A DNA stretch of 64,000 bases from Streptomyces albicerus. GTDB lineage: Bacteria > Actinomycetota > Actinomycetes > Streptomycetales > Streptomycetaceae. The notes beneath the pieces are model-generated. The model ran no database searches and was not told the origin of the DNA. It worked only from the letters and a program-made list of their open reading frames with translations. The DNA is taken from assembly GCF_008905045.1 (NCBI RefSeq), contig NZ_VWMY01000002.1:30771-94770 (forward strand), written 5' to 3'. The position numbers and the translations under genes are program-made. Shown piece by piece: positions 35,936 through 43,186 of this stretch (its first letter is position 1; every line of letters begins with the position of its first letter).

Positions 35936-36790
35936 ATGAATAAGGATCAGTTCCTCTCGCGGCGTCGGGCGTTGCTCGCCGGTGCCGCCGTCCTGGGAGC
36001 GGCGGGCGCGGCGGGCACGGCACACTTGCTCACCGCCGACTCGGGCTCCCCGGGGCGGTCCGCCGCCGCTCCCGCCGCCGGCGGCCAGGCGAAGCGGGCG
36101 GCCCTGAAGCCCTCCGCCTACCGTCTCGAGCCCATCACCGGATACGGGCCGGCCCTCGGCGCGCCCGCCGGGACGCGGACCCTCGTACGGCACGAGCCGT
36201 TCCTGCGTATCTCAGGGCGCGGCCGCAGCATGGTGCTGACCTTCGACGACGGCCCCGACCCCCGCTACACCCCGGAGATCCTGCGCACCCTCAAGGCCCA
36301 TGACGTGCGCGCCATGTTCTTCGTGTGCGGCGAGATGGCCGTCGACAACAAGCACATGCTGCGCCGGATGGCCGACGAGGGACACGTCGTCGGCAACCAC
36401 ACCTGGTCGCACCCGCTGCTGACCCGGCTGACCCGGTCCGCGATCCGCTCCCAGATGGAGCGGACCTGCGAGGTCATCGAGGAGGGGTACGGAGAGCGGC
36501 CCGGCTGGTTCCGTGCGCCGTACGGGGCCTGGAACCGGGCCGCCTTCCAGATCGGCGCCGAACTCGGCATGGAACCGCTCGCCTGGACCGTCGACACCCA
36601 TGACTGGATGTCGCCGGGCGCCCGCACCATCGAGAGCCGGGTCGTCAACGGCGCGGCCCCGGGCGTCGTGGTCCTCGCGCACGACGCGGGCGGCGACCGC
36701 TCGCAGAGCGTGACGGCACTGCGCGACTATCTCCCGCGGCTGCTGGACTCGGGGTATCACATCGTCGTGCCGCGGCGGCGGTCCGGCTGA
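35936..36790 (+). CDS. Exported polysaccharide deacetylase (CE4/NodB)
   Basis: A 284-residue carbohydrate esterase 4 protein. N-terminus: twin-arginine-like LSRRRALLAGAAVLGAAGAAG with hydrophobic core, so exported. The NodB domain (about 95-280) has all five motifs: TFDDGPD (motif 1, catalytic base and metal Asp), HTWSH (motif 2 His ligands), RAPYGAWN (motif 3), VDTHDWM (motif 4) and VLAHD (motif 5). It should remove acetyl groups from wall or extracellular sugars (peptidoglycan GlcNAc/MurNAc or chitooligosaccharides). ATG 35936 follows a weak ribosome site. It is convergent with the sortase gene 118 bp away; that gap shows only low-complexity CTGCGAG/GACTAC repeats. Confidence 0.9.
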   Translation: MNKDQFLSRRRALLAGAAVLGAAGAAGTAHLLTADSGSPGRSAAAPAAGGQAKRAALKPSAYRLEPITGYGPALGAPAGTRTLVRHEPFLRISGRGRSMVLTFDDGPDPRYTPEILRTLKAHDVRAMFFVCGEMAVDNKHMLRRMADEGHVVGNHTWSHPLLTRLTRSAIRSQMERTCEVIEEGYGERPGWFRAPYGAWNRAAFQIGAELGMEPLAWTVDTHDWMSPGARTIESRVVNGAAPGVVVLAHDAGGDRSQSVTALRDYLPRLLDSGYHIVVPRRRSG

Positions 36791-36908
36791 GCCCCGCGGA
36801 AGTACACGGGGCTACGAGGGACTGCGAGCGGCTGCGAGGGGACTACGTGGGATTCCACGGAATTCCATGGGGTGTCCGGCGGCTTTCGCCCGCCCCGGCC
36901 GGGAACGC

Positions 36909-37571
36909 TCAGCGAACCTCGGCCAGTCGGGCGAACACGACGACGTTCCCGTCGTAGCCGTTCTGCTTGGAGAAACCGCCTCCGCAGGTGATGACCCGCA
37001 ATTCGGGTGTCCCGCTGTTCCCGTAGACGCGGTCTCCTGGGAAGTTGGTCTTCGCGAACACCTCGATGCCGTAGATCTCGAATACGGCGGTCTTTCCGTC
37101 CTTGCGCAGGACCTCCACGCGACTTCCCTTTTTGAGGGCCCCGAGGCCGTAGAAGACGGCGGGGCCCTGCGTGTTGTCGACGTGTCCGACCGTGACGGCC
37201 GTGCCCTTCTCGCCGGGCGTGACCGAGCCCGAGAACCAGCCCGCGAGATTCGGGTCCTCCGGTGGCGGTGCGTCGACCCAGCCCTCCATGTCGAGGCCCA
37301 CGGGCATGACGGCGGCGTCGACGCGGATGGATGGGATCCTGATGCGGTCGGGCATGGAGAACGTCAGGGGAACCGGAGCGCCCGGCCCGGTCTTGCCGGA
37401 GGTTCGGCTGTCCGCGGCGGCGGCATTCGCGGGCTGCGGGGGCCCCACGTCGAACTCTCCCGAACCATTCCGAATTAGAGCGAGGCCGGTCAGCAGAACA
37501 AGCGCTATCACGCCCCAAGGAGCGCGCTTCTTGGGGCGCTCCTCCTCTTCGGCCAGCTCGGACACGGACAT
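36909..37571 (-). CDS. Class F sortase
   Basis: A 220-residue membrane-anchored transpeptidase. A cytoplasmic acidic N-terminus (EEEERPKKRAPW) precedes one membrane helix (VIALVLLTGLALI). The sortase beta-barrel follows with IRIPSIRVDAAVMPVGLD, catalytic His130 in VGHVDN, catalytic Cys196 in VITCGG, and an Arg near the end (VVFARL). This short form is called class F in actinobacteria. ATG 37571 has AGAGGGG 7 bases upstream; the frame extends 15 codons to 37616 without support. It is divergent from a small Ig-like surface protein and close to two more exported proteins, which are candidate partners though none has a clear LPxTG signal. Confidence 0.9.
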   Translation of the reverse strand: MSVSELAEEEERPKKRAPWGVIALVLLTGLALIRNGSGEFDVGPPQPANAAAADSRTSGKTGPGAPVPLTFSMPDRIRIPSIRVDAAVMPVGLDMEGWVDAPPPEDPNLAGWFSGSVTPGEKGTAVTVGHVDNTQGPAVFYGLGALKKGSRVEVLRKDGKTAVFEIYGIEVFAKTNFPGDRVYGNSGTPELRVITCGGGFSKQNGYDGNVVVFARLAEVR

Positions 37572-37903
37572 TCGCAAACCCCTCTCGACGCGGCCGTCGC
37601 CACGTCCGTCGCGCATACGAGAACGCTAAGCGCAGTGCGCGCGCCGGGCGACGGGAGAAGAGCGAACGGGTGGCGGAGCGGGCCGCAGTGCGCCATCCGA
37701 GTCGCCACCGTAAGGAAACTTCTGACGGTCCGTGACCTGCGGCAATATCGGATTGTGTTCCTTTTCGTCGGCGTGTCCTCTCACCAGGACGGACCATTCC
37801 CGAAATGCGGCTCTCTGCACGGCAACTGAGGGTCTGTCTGGGAGGCGTTTTCTCGCCGATCGACCCGGGGACGGTTCCCGGGGCGCCTTCCGCGGAGGAT
37901 CAC
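37572..37903. other. Divergent intergenic region between sortase and surface-protein genes
   Basis: This 332-bp gap carries the promoters of both genes. I see a -35-like CTGACG (37722-37727) followed 18-19 bases later by TATCGG, and an AT-rich patch around 37743-37768, but no perfect inverted repeat and no RNA gene. The plus-strand gene has a strong GGAGGA ribosome site at 37894-37899. Confidence 0.4.
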
Positions 37904-38389
37904 ATGCGTACCACTCGTGCCCTGGCGGTCTCAGCGACGGCGGTCGCCGCGCTCGGACTCGCCGCCCCCACGGCCGCGGCCTGGGACAACCCGAGCAACA
38001 TCGTCGCCATGCCCAGCGTCATCGCCCGGGGCGGGCAGCTGACGGTCACCGTCGACGGCTGCCCGAAGGGCGGCACCATGACGTCGAAGGCGTTCCCGCC
38101 GGCTACCCTCTCGCCGATCCACGGCAGCAACGAGACGTCGAAGGGGACCGCGACCATCAACAGCAATGCCACCCCCGGCTCGTACGACATCACGGTCACC
38201 TGCGACGGAAAGACTCTCACCAAGCCCGCCGCGTTCACCGTCATCGGCGGTGTCCGTGGTGGTCTCGGCGGCAGCAGCTCCTCCGGTGCCACGCCGACCG
38301 ACATGGCGATCGGCGGCGGGCTCGTCGCACTCGCGCTCATCGGCGGTGGGGTGTTCTGGATGCGCCGCCGCTCCGAGAGCAAGATCTGA
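37904..38389 (+). CDS. Small exported surface protein, Ig-like with C-terminal membrane anchor
   Basis: A 161-residue protein with a cleavable signal (MRTTRALAVSATAVAALGLAAPTAAA), then a beta-rich Ig-like domain (about 27-115) containing a Cys pair (DGCPKGG... TVTCDGK) in the pattern RGGQLTVTVDGC/GSYDITVTC, a Gly/Ser linker, and a C-terminal hydrophobic helix followed by MRRRSESKI. The tail is like a sortase sorting signal without a clear LPxTG; a SGATPT stretch precedes the helix. It is a paralogue of the convergent gene at 38541-39086 and divergent from the class F sortase. Function unknown; cell-surface location is likely. Confidence 0.8.
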   Translation: MRTTRALAVSATAVAALGLAAPTAAAWDNPSNIVAMPSVIARGGQLTVTVDGCPKGGTMTSKAFPPATLSPIHGSNETSKGTATINSNATPGSYDITVTCDGKTLTKPAAFTVIGGVRGGLGGSSSSGATPTDMAIGGGLVALALIGGGVFWMRRRSESKI

Positions 38390-38486
38390 GCCCATCTCTT
38401 CGGAGCCGGGCAGGACCCGAGCCTCATCCCCCCGGAGACCGGCAGGAGCCGAGCCTCTTCCCTTCGGAAGCCGGATCGCACGTGAA

Positions 38487-38531
38487 CAGCCCTTCGCCCC
38501 TGACCCTCAAGGGTTCAGGGGCGAAGGGCTG
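38487..38531. terminator. Bidirectional terminator between paralogous surface-protein genes
   Basis: CAGCCCTTCGCCCCTGA (38487-38503) pairs perfectly with TCAGGGGCGAAGGGCTG (38515-38531): a 17-bp stem, extended by CCCT/AGGG with one bulged T. It lies 98 bp after one stop and 10 bp from the other stop of the two convergent genes. Confidence 0.85.
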
Positions 38532-38540
38532 TCCGGTGTG

Positions 38541-39086
38541 TCAGCCGCCGTGTTCGCCGGTGCGCCGCCGCGACCAGTAGTAGGCCGCGCCGACCGAGCC
38601 CACGATGAGTGCGGCGCCGAGGCCGATCTCACCGAGGTCGAAGCCGCCCGCGGTGCCGCCGACACCGGCCTTGACGCCCCGGTGGACCGGGACGTGTGTC
38701 GGGTGGCCGGGCACATGCGTCGGGTTGGTCGGGTGGCCGGTGGCGATGGTCAGGTCCGTATGGCCGGACTCTTTCCCGCACTGGAACGTCACCTCGTACA
38801 TCGCGCCGGGCTTGGCGTCCCAGTCGACGGTGGTCGTGGCCGAGGTCTGGCCCTTGGGGATCGTCACCGTGTCGAAGACGCCCGAGGAGACCTTGGTATC
38901 CGAGTCGCAGCCGTTGACTGACAGAGTGACGCGTCCGCCCGCGGCGATGGTCGTGGGCGAGACGTTGAAGCCGAACGAGGTGATGTTGCGGTCACTTCCG
39001 TCGTTCCGGGCGACGGCGGCGGGTGCGGTGAGGGTCAGGGCGGTCATGCCCAGCAGCGCGGCCGAAGCGACGCGTATCGCGCGCAT
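38541..39086 (-). CDS. Small exported surface protein, paralogue of the 37904-38389 product
   Basis: A 181-residue protein: signal peptide (MRAIRVASAALLGMTALTLTAPAAVA), a beta-rich domain with Cys pair (GGRVTLSVNGCDSD, MYEVTFQCGKES), a His/Pro/Thr-rich linker (TGHPTNPTHVPGHPTHVP), and a C-terminal helix (LGAALIVGSVGAAYYW) ending SRRRTGEHGG. Architecture matches the convergent neighbour, so the pair arose by duplication and inversion and has diverged widely in sequence. The histidine-rich linker could bind metal. ATG 39086 is preceded by GGAGGACT. It is probably anchored in the membrane or wall; partner sortase activity is a guess. Confidence 0.78.
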   Translation of the reverse strand: MRAIRVASAALLGMTALTLTAPAAVARNDGSDRNITSFGFNVSPTTIAAGGRVTLSVNGCDSDTKVSSGVFDTVTIPKGQTSATTTVDWDAKPGAMYEVTFQCGKESGHTDLTIATGHPTNPTHVPGHPTHVPVHRGVKAGVGGTAGGFDLGEIGLGAALIVGSVGAAYYWSRRRTGEHGG

Positions 39087-39252
39087 GGTGAGTCCTCCGG
39101 GTCCCCGAGGAGCAGCCGCGGACCTTTTCCGCTGCGCCGTACATGCACCTCGATGATCGAAACGCTAGGAAGGCGCGGGCGCGGGCGCGATCGCAGTCGC
39201 GCGAATGGGGCAACCGTGTGGGCCGAACCGGGGACCGGATGCCTGCGGTTGG

Positions 39253-39280
39253 GGGACGGGCGCGGCGTGGCGCCCGTCCC
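39253..39280 (-). terminator. Hairpin terminator after the bestrophin-like gene
   Basis: GGGACGGGCGC (39253-39263) and GCGCCCGTCCC (39270-39280) form an 11-bp perfect stem with a 6-base loop, 13-40 bp beyond the stop of the minus-strand gene at 39293. It also separates that gene from the surface-protein promoter region. Confidence 0.7.
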
Positions 39281-39292
39281 GGTGAGGGAATG

Positions 39293-40057
39293 TCAGCCTC
39301 CGGCCTTCGGGAAGAGCGTCAGGAACGGATCGGCTGTCGCCGTGATCCCGCGGCTGTAGGGCGCGTCGAAGTCCCAGATCAGAAAGAGCAGGAAGGCGAT
39401 CAGAGCGGCGAACAGGCCCGCCAGGATCACCTCGCGCAGTGTGCGGCGGATCTGCAGCGCGAAGATCAGCCCGACCGTGACGACGGCTCCGGTGATCAGC
39501 CCGAACCACACGACGCCCGGCATGGTCGGCGCCGTGGACTCCGCTCGGGCGGTGCGCGCGGTGTCCGCCGCTGTGACCTGGTCGAGGAGCGGCTGGTAGG
39601 CCTGAGCCTCGAAGTCCGTCCTCGGCTCGTAGTCGGTGACGTCGTGGCGGATCCGGGCGAGCAGCTTCGTTCCCCGCTCGGTGACGTGACCGTCGTCGGC
39701 CATGGTCTTCCACTCGGTGGTGACGACGTGGCCGACATAGGCGTTGACGTCGTCCCGGATCCGGTCGCGTACATCGGGTGGATAGACGCGTACGCGCTCG
39801 GAGATCTCGTGCAGCGCGTGCGCCTCGGTCTGGACGTGGTCCTGGGCGACGCCCCGCGCCTCCCAGACACCGGCGATGGCCAGGCCGAGGACGATGGCGT
39901 ACACGACCCCGATCATCATCGTCATGTACTCGATCACGTCCGGAGTCTCGGACGGATCGTCGTCCTCGGCGGCCGTGTGGTGCCGGACGAACGTGACGAT
40001 GAGGACGACGACACTGGCGGCCGCCATCGCGAGGGCGAGAACAAGCCATTCCGACAA
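39293..40057 (-). CDS. DUF4239 / bestrophin-like integral membrane protein
   Basis: A 254-residue protein with four hydrophobic helices: one at the N-terminus (WLVLALAMAAASVVVLIVTFV), one after a short acidic loop (MTMMIGVVYAIVLGLAIAGVW), and two near the C-terminus (VVWFGLITGAVVTVGLIFAL and VILAGLFAALIAFLLFLIW). The 110-residue soluble middle part contains EARGVAQDHVQTEAHALHEISERV. This arrangement fits the DUF4239 (bestrophin-like) family; channel function is suggested by the family name only. The start is TTG 40057 with GGAGG 8 bases upstream; the frame running to 40849 is an antisense overextension. It is 17 bp downstream of the Pro-rich protein gene, so the two are co-transcribed. Confidence 0.8.
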   Translation of the reverse strand: MSEWLVLALAMAAASVVVLIVTFVRHHTAAEDDDPSETPDVIEYMTMMIGVVYAIVLGLAIAGVWEARGVAQDHVQTEAHALHEISERVRVYPPDVRDRIRDDVNAYVGHVVTTEWKTMADDGHVTERGTKLLARIRHDVTDYEPRTDFEAQAYQPLLDQVTAADTARTARAESTAPTMPGVVWFGLITGAVVTVGLIFALQIRRTLREVILAGLFAALIAFLLFLIWDFDAPYSRGITATADPFLTLFPKAGG

Positions 40058-40074
40058 GGGTTTTCCTCCAGGGG

Positions 40075-40659
40075 TCAGCGCGGGCGCAGCGCGGCGGCGG
40101 CGAGCACCGCGGGCGCGGTGACGAGCAGGGTGAGCGAGACCAGGGACGGACCGCCGCGGGGCGGCGCCTTGTGCGGCCGGGTGCGGTACGGCGGATAACT
40201 CACCGGAGTCGTCGAGGGCCGGGAACGCAGGCTGGGAGTCGGCGTCGGCGACGGCTCGGGAGCCGCGGGCCGCGGCGCTGGGGGAACCGGCCGTGGGGTC
40301 ACGGGAGCGGGCGGCGGAACGGTCGGCGGGGCGGGGGAAGGCCGTGGTGGGGGAGGCGGCGGGTCGGGGGCCGGAGGCGGCGTCGGCTCGGGCGTCGGCT
40401 TCGGCGGCGGAGAGGGTTCCGGTGTGGGGCTCGGCGGGGGAGGCGTCGGCGTCGGGGTCGGGCAGGTGCCCGCGACGGCGACCGCCACCGTGTCGTTGCC
40501 GGCGGGGCCCGCGGAGGCGTACGCGCAGGAGTCGGCGGTCGCCGGAGTCGGCGCGCCGCCGATGATCCAGGTCAGCGCGAGCGGCGTCAGCAGCCGTATG
40601 ACGAGGGCGAACCGGGTCCGTAGCGCAGTTCGTGGTGATCCAGGCACGACGGAGATCAT
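40075..40659 (-). CDS. Exported proline-rich stalk protein with C-terminal membrane helix
   Basis: A 194-residue protein. A signal peptide (FALVIRLLTPLALTWIIGGAPTPATA) leads to a short segment with two cysteines (DSCAYASAGPAGNDTVAVAVAGTC) that could form a disulphide loop. Next comes about 100 residues of Pro/Thr/Ala/Glu repeats (PTPTPPPP, PEPTPPP...), typical of rigid wall-spanning stalks, and a C-terminal hydrophobic stretch (LVSLTLLVTAPAVLAAAAL) ending RPR. No enzymatic domain is visible. It is upstream of and probably in one operon with the bestrophin-like gene. ATG 40659 follows AGAGGG. Nearby sortase and surface proteins suggest an envelope cluster, but no LPxTG motif is present. Confidence 0.7.
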   Translation of the reverse strand: MISVVPGSPRTALRTRFALVIRLLTPLALTWIIGGAPTPATADSCAYASAGPAGNDTVAVAVAGTCPTPTPTPPPPSPTPEPSPPPKPTPEPTPPPAPDPPPPPPRPSPAPPTVPPPAPVTPRPVPPAPRPAAPEPSPTPTPSLRSRPSTTPVSYPPYRTRPHKAPPRGGPSLVSLTLLVTAPAVLAAAALRPR

Positions 40660-40932
40660 CTAGCCCTCTGCGGCCGCGCATGCGGGAGTGCGGCGGGATT
40701 GCCCCGAAGGAGGGACAACGGAACCGCACGCGTTTGCCATGCCGTGAGCCGTGAGCCGTCCACAGCGCGTCGGGGCCGGGCGCTCGGGCCCCATCCTGAG
40801 CAGGGGTCCCAGGCGTTACCGGAAAGAAATTTGTGCGCGCTTTGAACACTCACCGCACCCCTGGCCGTACCTAGGGCCATGAGCGGCGCCGAGGACGCGT
40901 CGCAACACCTAAGCAGACAGCGGGAGTTACCA

Positions 40933-41934
40933 ATGAAGACCTCCTGGCGGAGCGCCTCACTCGTAGCGTCAGCTGCGGCAGTGCTGGTGCTGACGACGGC
41001 GTGCGGTCAGGACAATGCGGACACCTCGACCGGTAGCCAGAACGTAGGCGCGGCGCCCGCGGCGAACGGGTATGGCTCGGCGGGAGTCGGGGCGAGCCCG
41101 GGGACCGAGACCGGTGCCGCCGGCCAGGGTGCCGCTGCCCAGGCGCAGAGCGCCGGCCAGCTTGCGGTCGCGGATACCGACAAGCTCGGTGAAGTGGTCA
41201 CGGACAGCGCGGGCATGACGCTCTACCGCTTCGACAAGGACACGGCGGAGCCGCCCAAGTCGAACTGCGACGGCGACTGCGCCACGGCCTGGCCCCCTGT
41301 TCCGGCCTCGGGCGCCACCGCCCCGATCGGCGTTGACAAGACTCTGCTCGGCGAGGTCACCCGTGCCGATGGCACGAAGCAGCTGACCATCGACGGCTGG
41401 CCGATGTACCGGTACGCCAAGGACACCAAGGCCGGTGACACCAACGGCCAGGGTGTGGGCGGCACTTGGTACGCGTCGGCCCCGACCGGCAAGAAGGCGT
41501 CGGGAGGGGAGGCCGGCGGTGGCGAGGCGGCCGGCGGCGGCGCGGAGGCCGCCGACCTGCCCGGCCTGTCGACCCGCAACGACCCGGAGCTCGGCGAGAT
41601 CGTCGTCGACAAGAACGGCATGACGGTCTACCGCTTCGAGAAGGACACCCCGTGGCCGATGAAGACGGCCTGTCTCGGCGAGTGCCTGGAGAAGTGGCCG
41701 GTCGTCGAGCCGGTGGACGCCGCCGACACCAAGGGCATCGACAACAAGGTCGAGGGCCGACGGGGCTATGTCGTCCTGAACCGTCCGGACGGACTCAAGC
41801 AGCAGAGCATCGACTGCTGGCCGATGTACACGTTCGCGGGTGACAAGAAGCCCGGCGACACCAACGGCCAGGGCGTCGGCGGTACTTGGTACGTCATGTC
41901 GCCTGAGGGCAAGGCGCTCGGCAAGCCGAAGTAG
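40933..41934 (+). CDS. Lipoprotein with two Lipoprotein_15 (PF03640-type) repeats
   Basis: A 333-residue lipoprotein like the SCO0930-type proteins. Lipobox LTTAC near residue 24, then a Gly/Ala-rich linker. Two homologous ~110-residue domains follow: LGEVVTDSAGMTLYRFDKDT ... CDGDCATAWPPV ... TIDGWPMYRYAKDTKAGDTNGQG and LGEIVVDKNGMTVYRFEKDT ... CLGECLEKWPVV ... SIDCWPMYTFAGDKKPGDTNGQG. Each has the C-x3-C-x2-W core and the GDTNGQGVGGTWY end. The linker between them is Gly/Ala/Glu-rich. The family is widespread but without assigned function; a redox or extracellular electron/heme role has been proposed for relatives only loosely. ATG 40933 has GGGAG 7 bases upstream. Confidence 0.85.
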   Translation: MKTSWRSASLVASAAAVLVLTTACGQDNADTSTGSQNVGAAPAANGYGSAGVGASPGTETGAAGQGAAAQAQSAGQLAVADTDKLGEVVTDSAGMTLYRFDKDTAEPPKSNCDGDCATAWPPVPASGATAPIGVDKTLLGEVTRADGTKQLTIDGWPMYRYAKDTKAGDTNGQGVGGTWYASAPTGKKASGGEAGGGEAAGGGAEAADLPGLSTRNDPELGEIVVDKNGMTVYRFEKDTPWPMKTACLGECLEKWPVVEPVDAADTKGIDNKVEGRRGYVVLNRPDGLKQQSIDCWPMYTFAGDKKPGDTNGQGVGGTWYVMSPEGKALGKPK

Positions 41935-42373
41935 CCGAAACAAGCAACGAAGACGACCACTTCCCCAGGTTGGTCACCAAGACACACCGATCACGAAGCG
42001 CGGAGGGGAGGCGACGTACAGAGCGCGGAAGGTTGTGAACACCCAGAGAAGGAGAGTGCCGGAAGTTCGGAAAAAGTGCGCACAACCACCGCTTTGCCCC
42101 CTCCGCACCGCACGGAGGGGGCGAAGTGGCTTTTTCACATCCGAACGCATCCGGTCACGTGAACGGTTTCCGTCGCGCCCTCTTCGTAACGCTGCGCAGT
42201 TTCCCCGGAACTCTTTGGAATGCTTCGGTGCGATTTCGCAAGGCGGCCAATTCGGCACGTGCCGGAGGCAGTGACCTGGAACGGACGGTCAATTTCCGTT
42301 TCCACTCGCTCCTTTGGCGGGCGATCAGTAGCCTCAGCTCGAACACCGGATCGCCTACGCCTTGGAGAGATAG
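41935..42373. other. Intergenic region with one terminator; no gene seen
   Basis: This 439-bp gap separates the lipoprotein from the methyltransferase/rmdA pair. It contains the 42096-42122 hairpin, AT-richer patches (for example TTCGGAAAAAGTGCG and GATTTCGCAAGG) and the putative promoter region of the methyltransferase. Short frames in it are not convincing; none has a ribosome site plus typical codon use. Confidence 0.5.
42096..42122 (+). terminator. Hairpin terminator with T-run after the lipoprotein gene
   Basis: GCCCCCTCCG (42096-42105) and CGGAGGGGGC (42113-42122) give a 10-bp perfect stem with a 7-base loop, followed within 8 bases by GGCTTTTTC. It is 161 bp downstream of the lipoprotein stop. 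Confidence 0.75.
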
Positions 42374-43186
42374 ATGGAGCGTCCCGCCTGGGCCCCCCGT
42401 GGCATCGACATCTCGGTGCCCAGCGTGAGCCGCATCTACGACTACTACCTGGGCGGATCGCACAATTTCGAGGTCGACCGGGAAGCCGCCCGCAGGGCCA
42501 TGGAGTTCATGCCGGGACTTCCCAAGATCATGCAGGCGAACCGGGCGTTCATGCGCCGCGCCGTGCGGTTCGCCGCCGACGAGGGCATCACCCAGTTCCT
42601 GGACATCGGTTCGGGCATACCCACCTTCGGCAATGTCCACGAGGTGGCCCAGAGTGCCCGCCCCGGCGCACACGTCGTGTACGTCGACCACGACCCGGTC
42701 GCCGTCGCGCACAGCAAGGCCGTCCTGGCCGGCAACGAGGACGCGGACGTCGTCGCAGCCGACCTCCGCAAGCCCCAGGGGATCCTGGCGAGCCCTCAGA
42801 TTCAGCGCCTGATAGACCTGAATCAGCCAGTCGCGCTCCTTCTCGTTGCCATACTTCACTTCGTGGAGGACGAGGACGACCCGTACGGGGCAGTGGCAGA
42901 GCTGAGGGACGCGCTGGCGCCCGGCAGCCTGTTCATCGTCACGCACGCCTCGTACGAGGGAATTCCGCTCCCCCCGGAGCGGGCCGAGGGCGCCGTCGAC
43001 GTCTACAAGGACATCCGCAATCCGCTGATCATGCGCTCGCGCGAGGACATCGCGCGGTTCTTCGAGGGGTACGACATGGTGGAACCCGGACTGGTGCCGA
43101 TGCCGAAGTGGCGGCCCGACTCGGCGTCCGAGGACGAGGATCCTTATTCCTACTCGGGTTTCGCGGGCGTGGGGCGCACGGCGTGA
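42374..43186 (+). CDS. SAM-dependent methyltransferase of the DUF574 family
   Basis: A 270-residue protein of the Streptomyces-enriched S-adenosyl methyltransferase family PF04672 (DUF574). The N-terminal signature SVSRIYDYYLGGSHNFEVDREAA is specific to it; the SAM site is FLDIGSGIPT (about 75-84) with the acidic strand end VVYVDHDPVAVAHS, and LHFVEDEDDP sits where the catalytic loop would be. Substrates are unknown. Its stop overlaps the GTG start of rmdA (GTGA), so the two are translationally coupled and may act in one pathway. ATG 42374 is preceded by GGAGAGAT. Confidence 0.88.
   Translation: MERPAWAPRGIDISVPSVSRIYDYYLGGSHNFEVDREAARRAMEFMPGLPKIMQANRAFMRRAVRFAADEGITQFLDIGSGIPTFGNVHEVAQSARPGAHVVYVDHDPVAVAHSKAVLAGNEDADVVAADLRKPQGILASPQIQRLIDLNQPVALLLVAILHFVEDEDDPYGAVAELRDALAPGSLFIVTHASYEGIPLPPERAEGAVDVYKDIRNPLIMRSREDIARFFEGYDMVEPGLVPMPKWRPDSASEDEDPYSYSGFAGVGRTA

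Noticed and set aside
36791..36908. CTGCGAG / GACTACG short repeats between the deacetylase and sortase genes
   Set aside because: Low-complexity and short; no perfect stem longer than a few base pairs was found, so no terminator is called.
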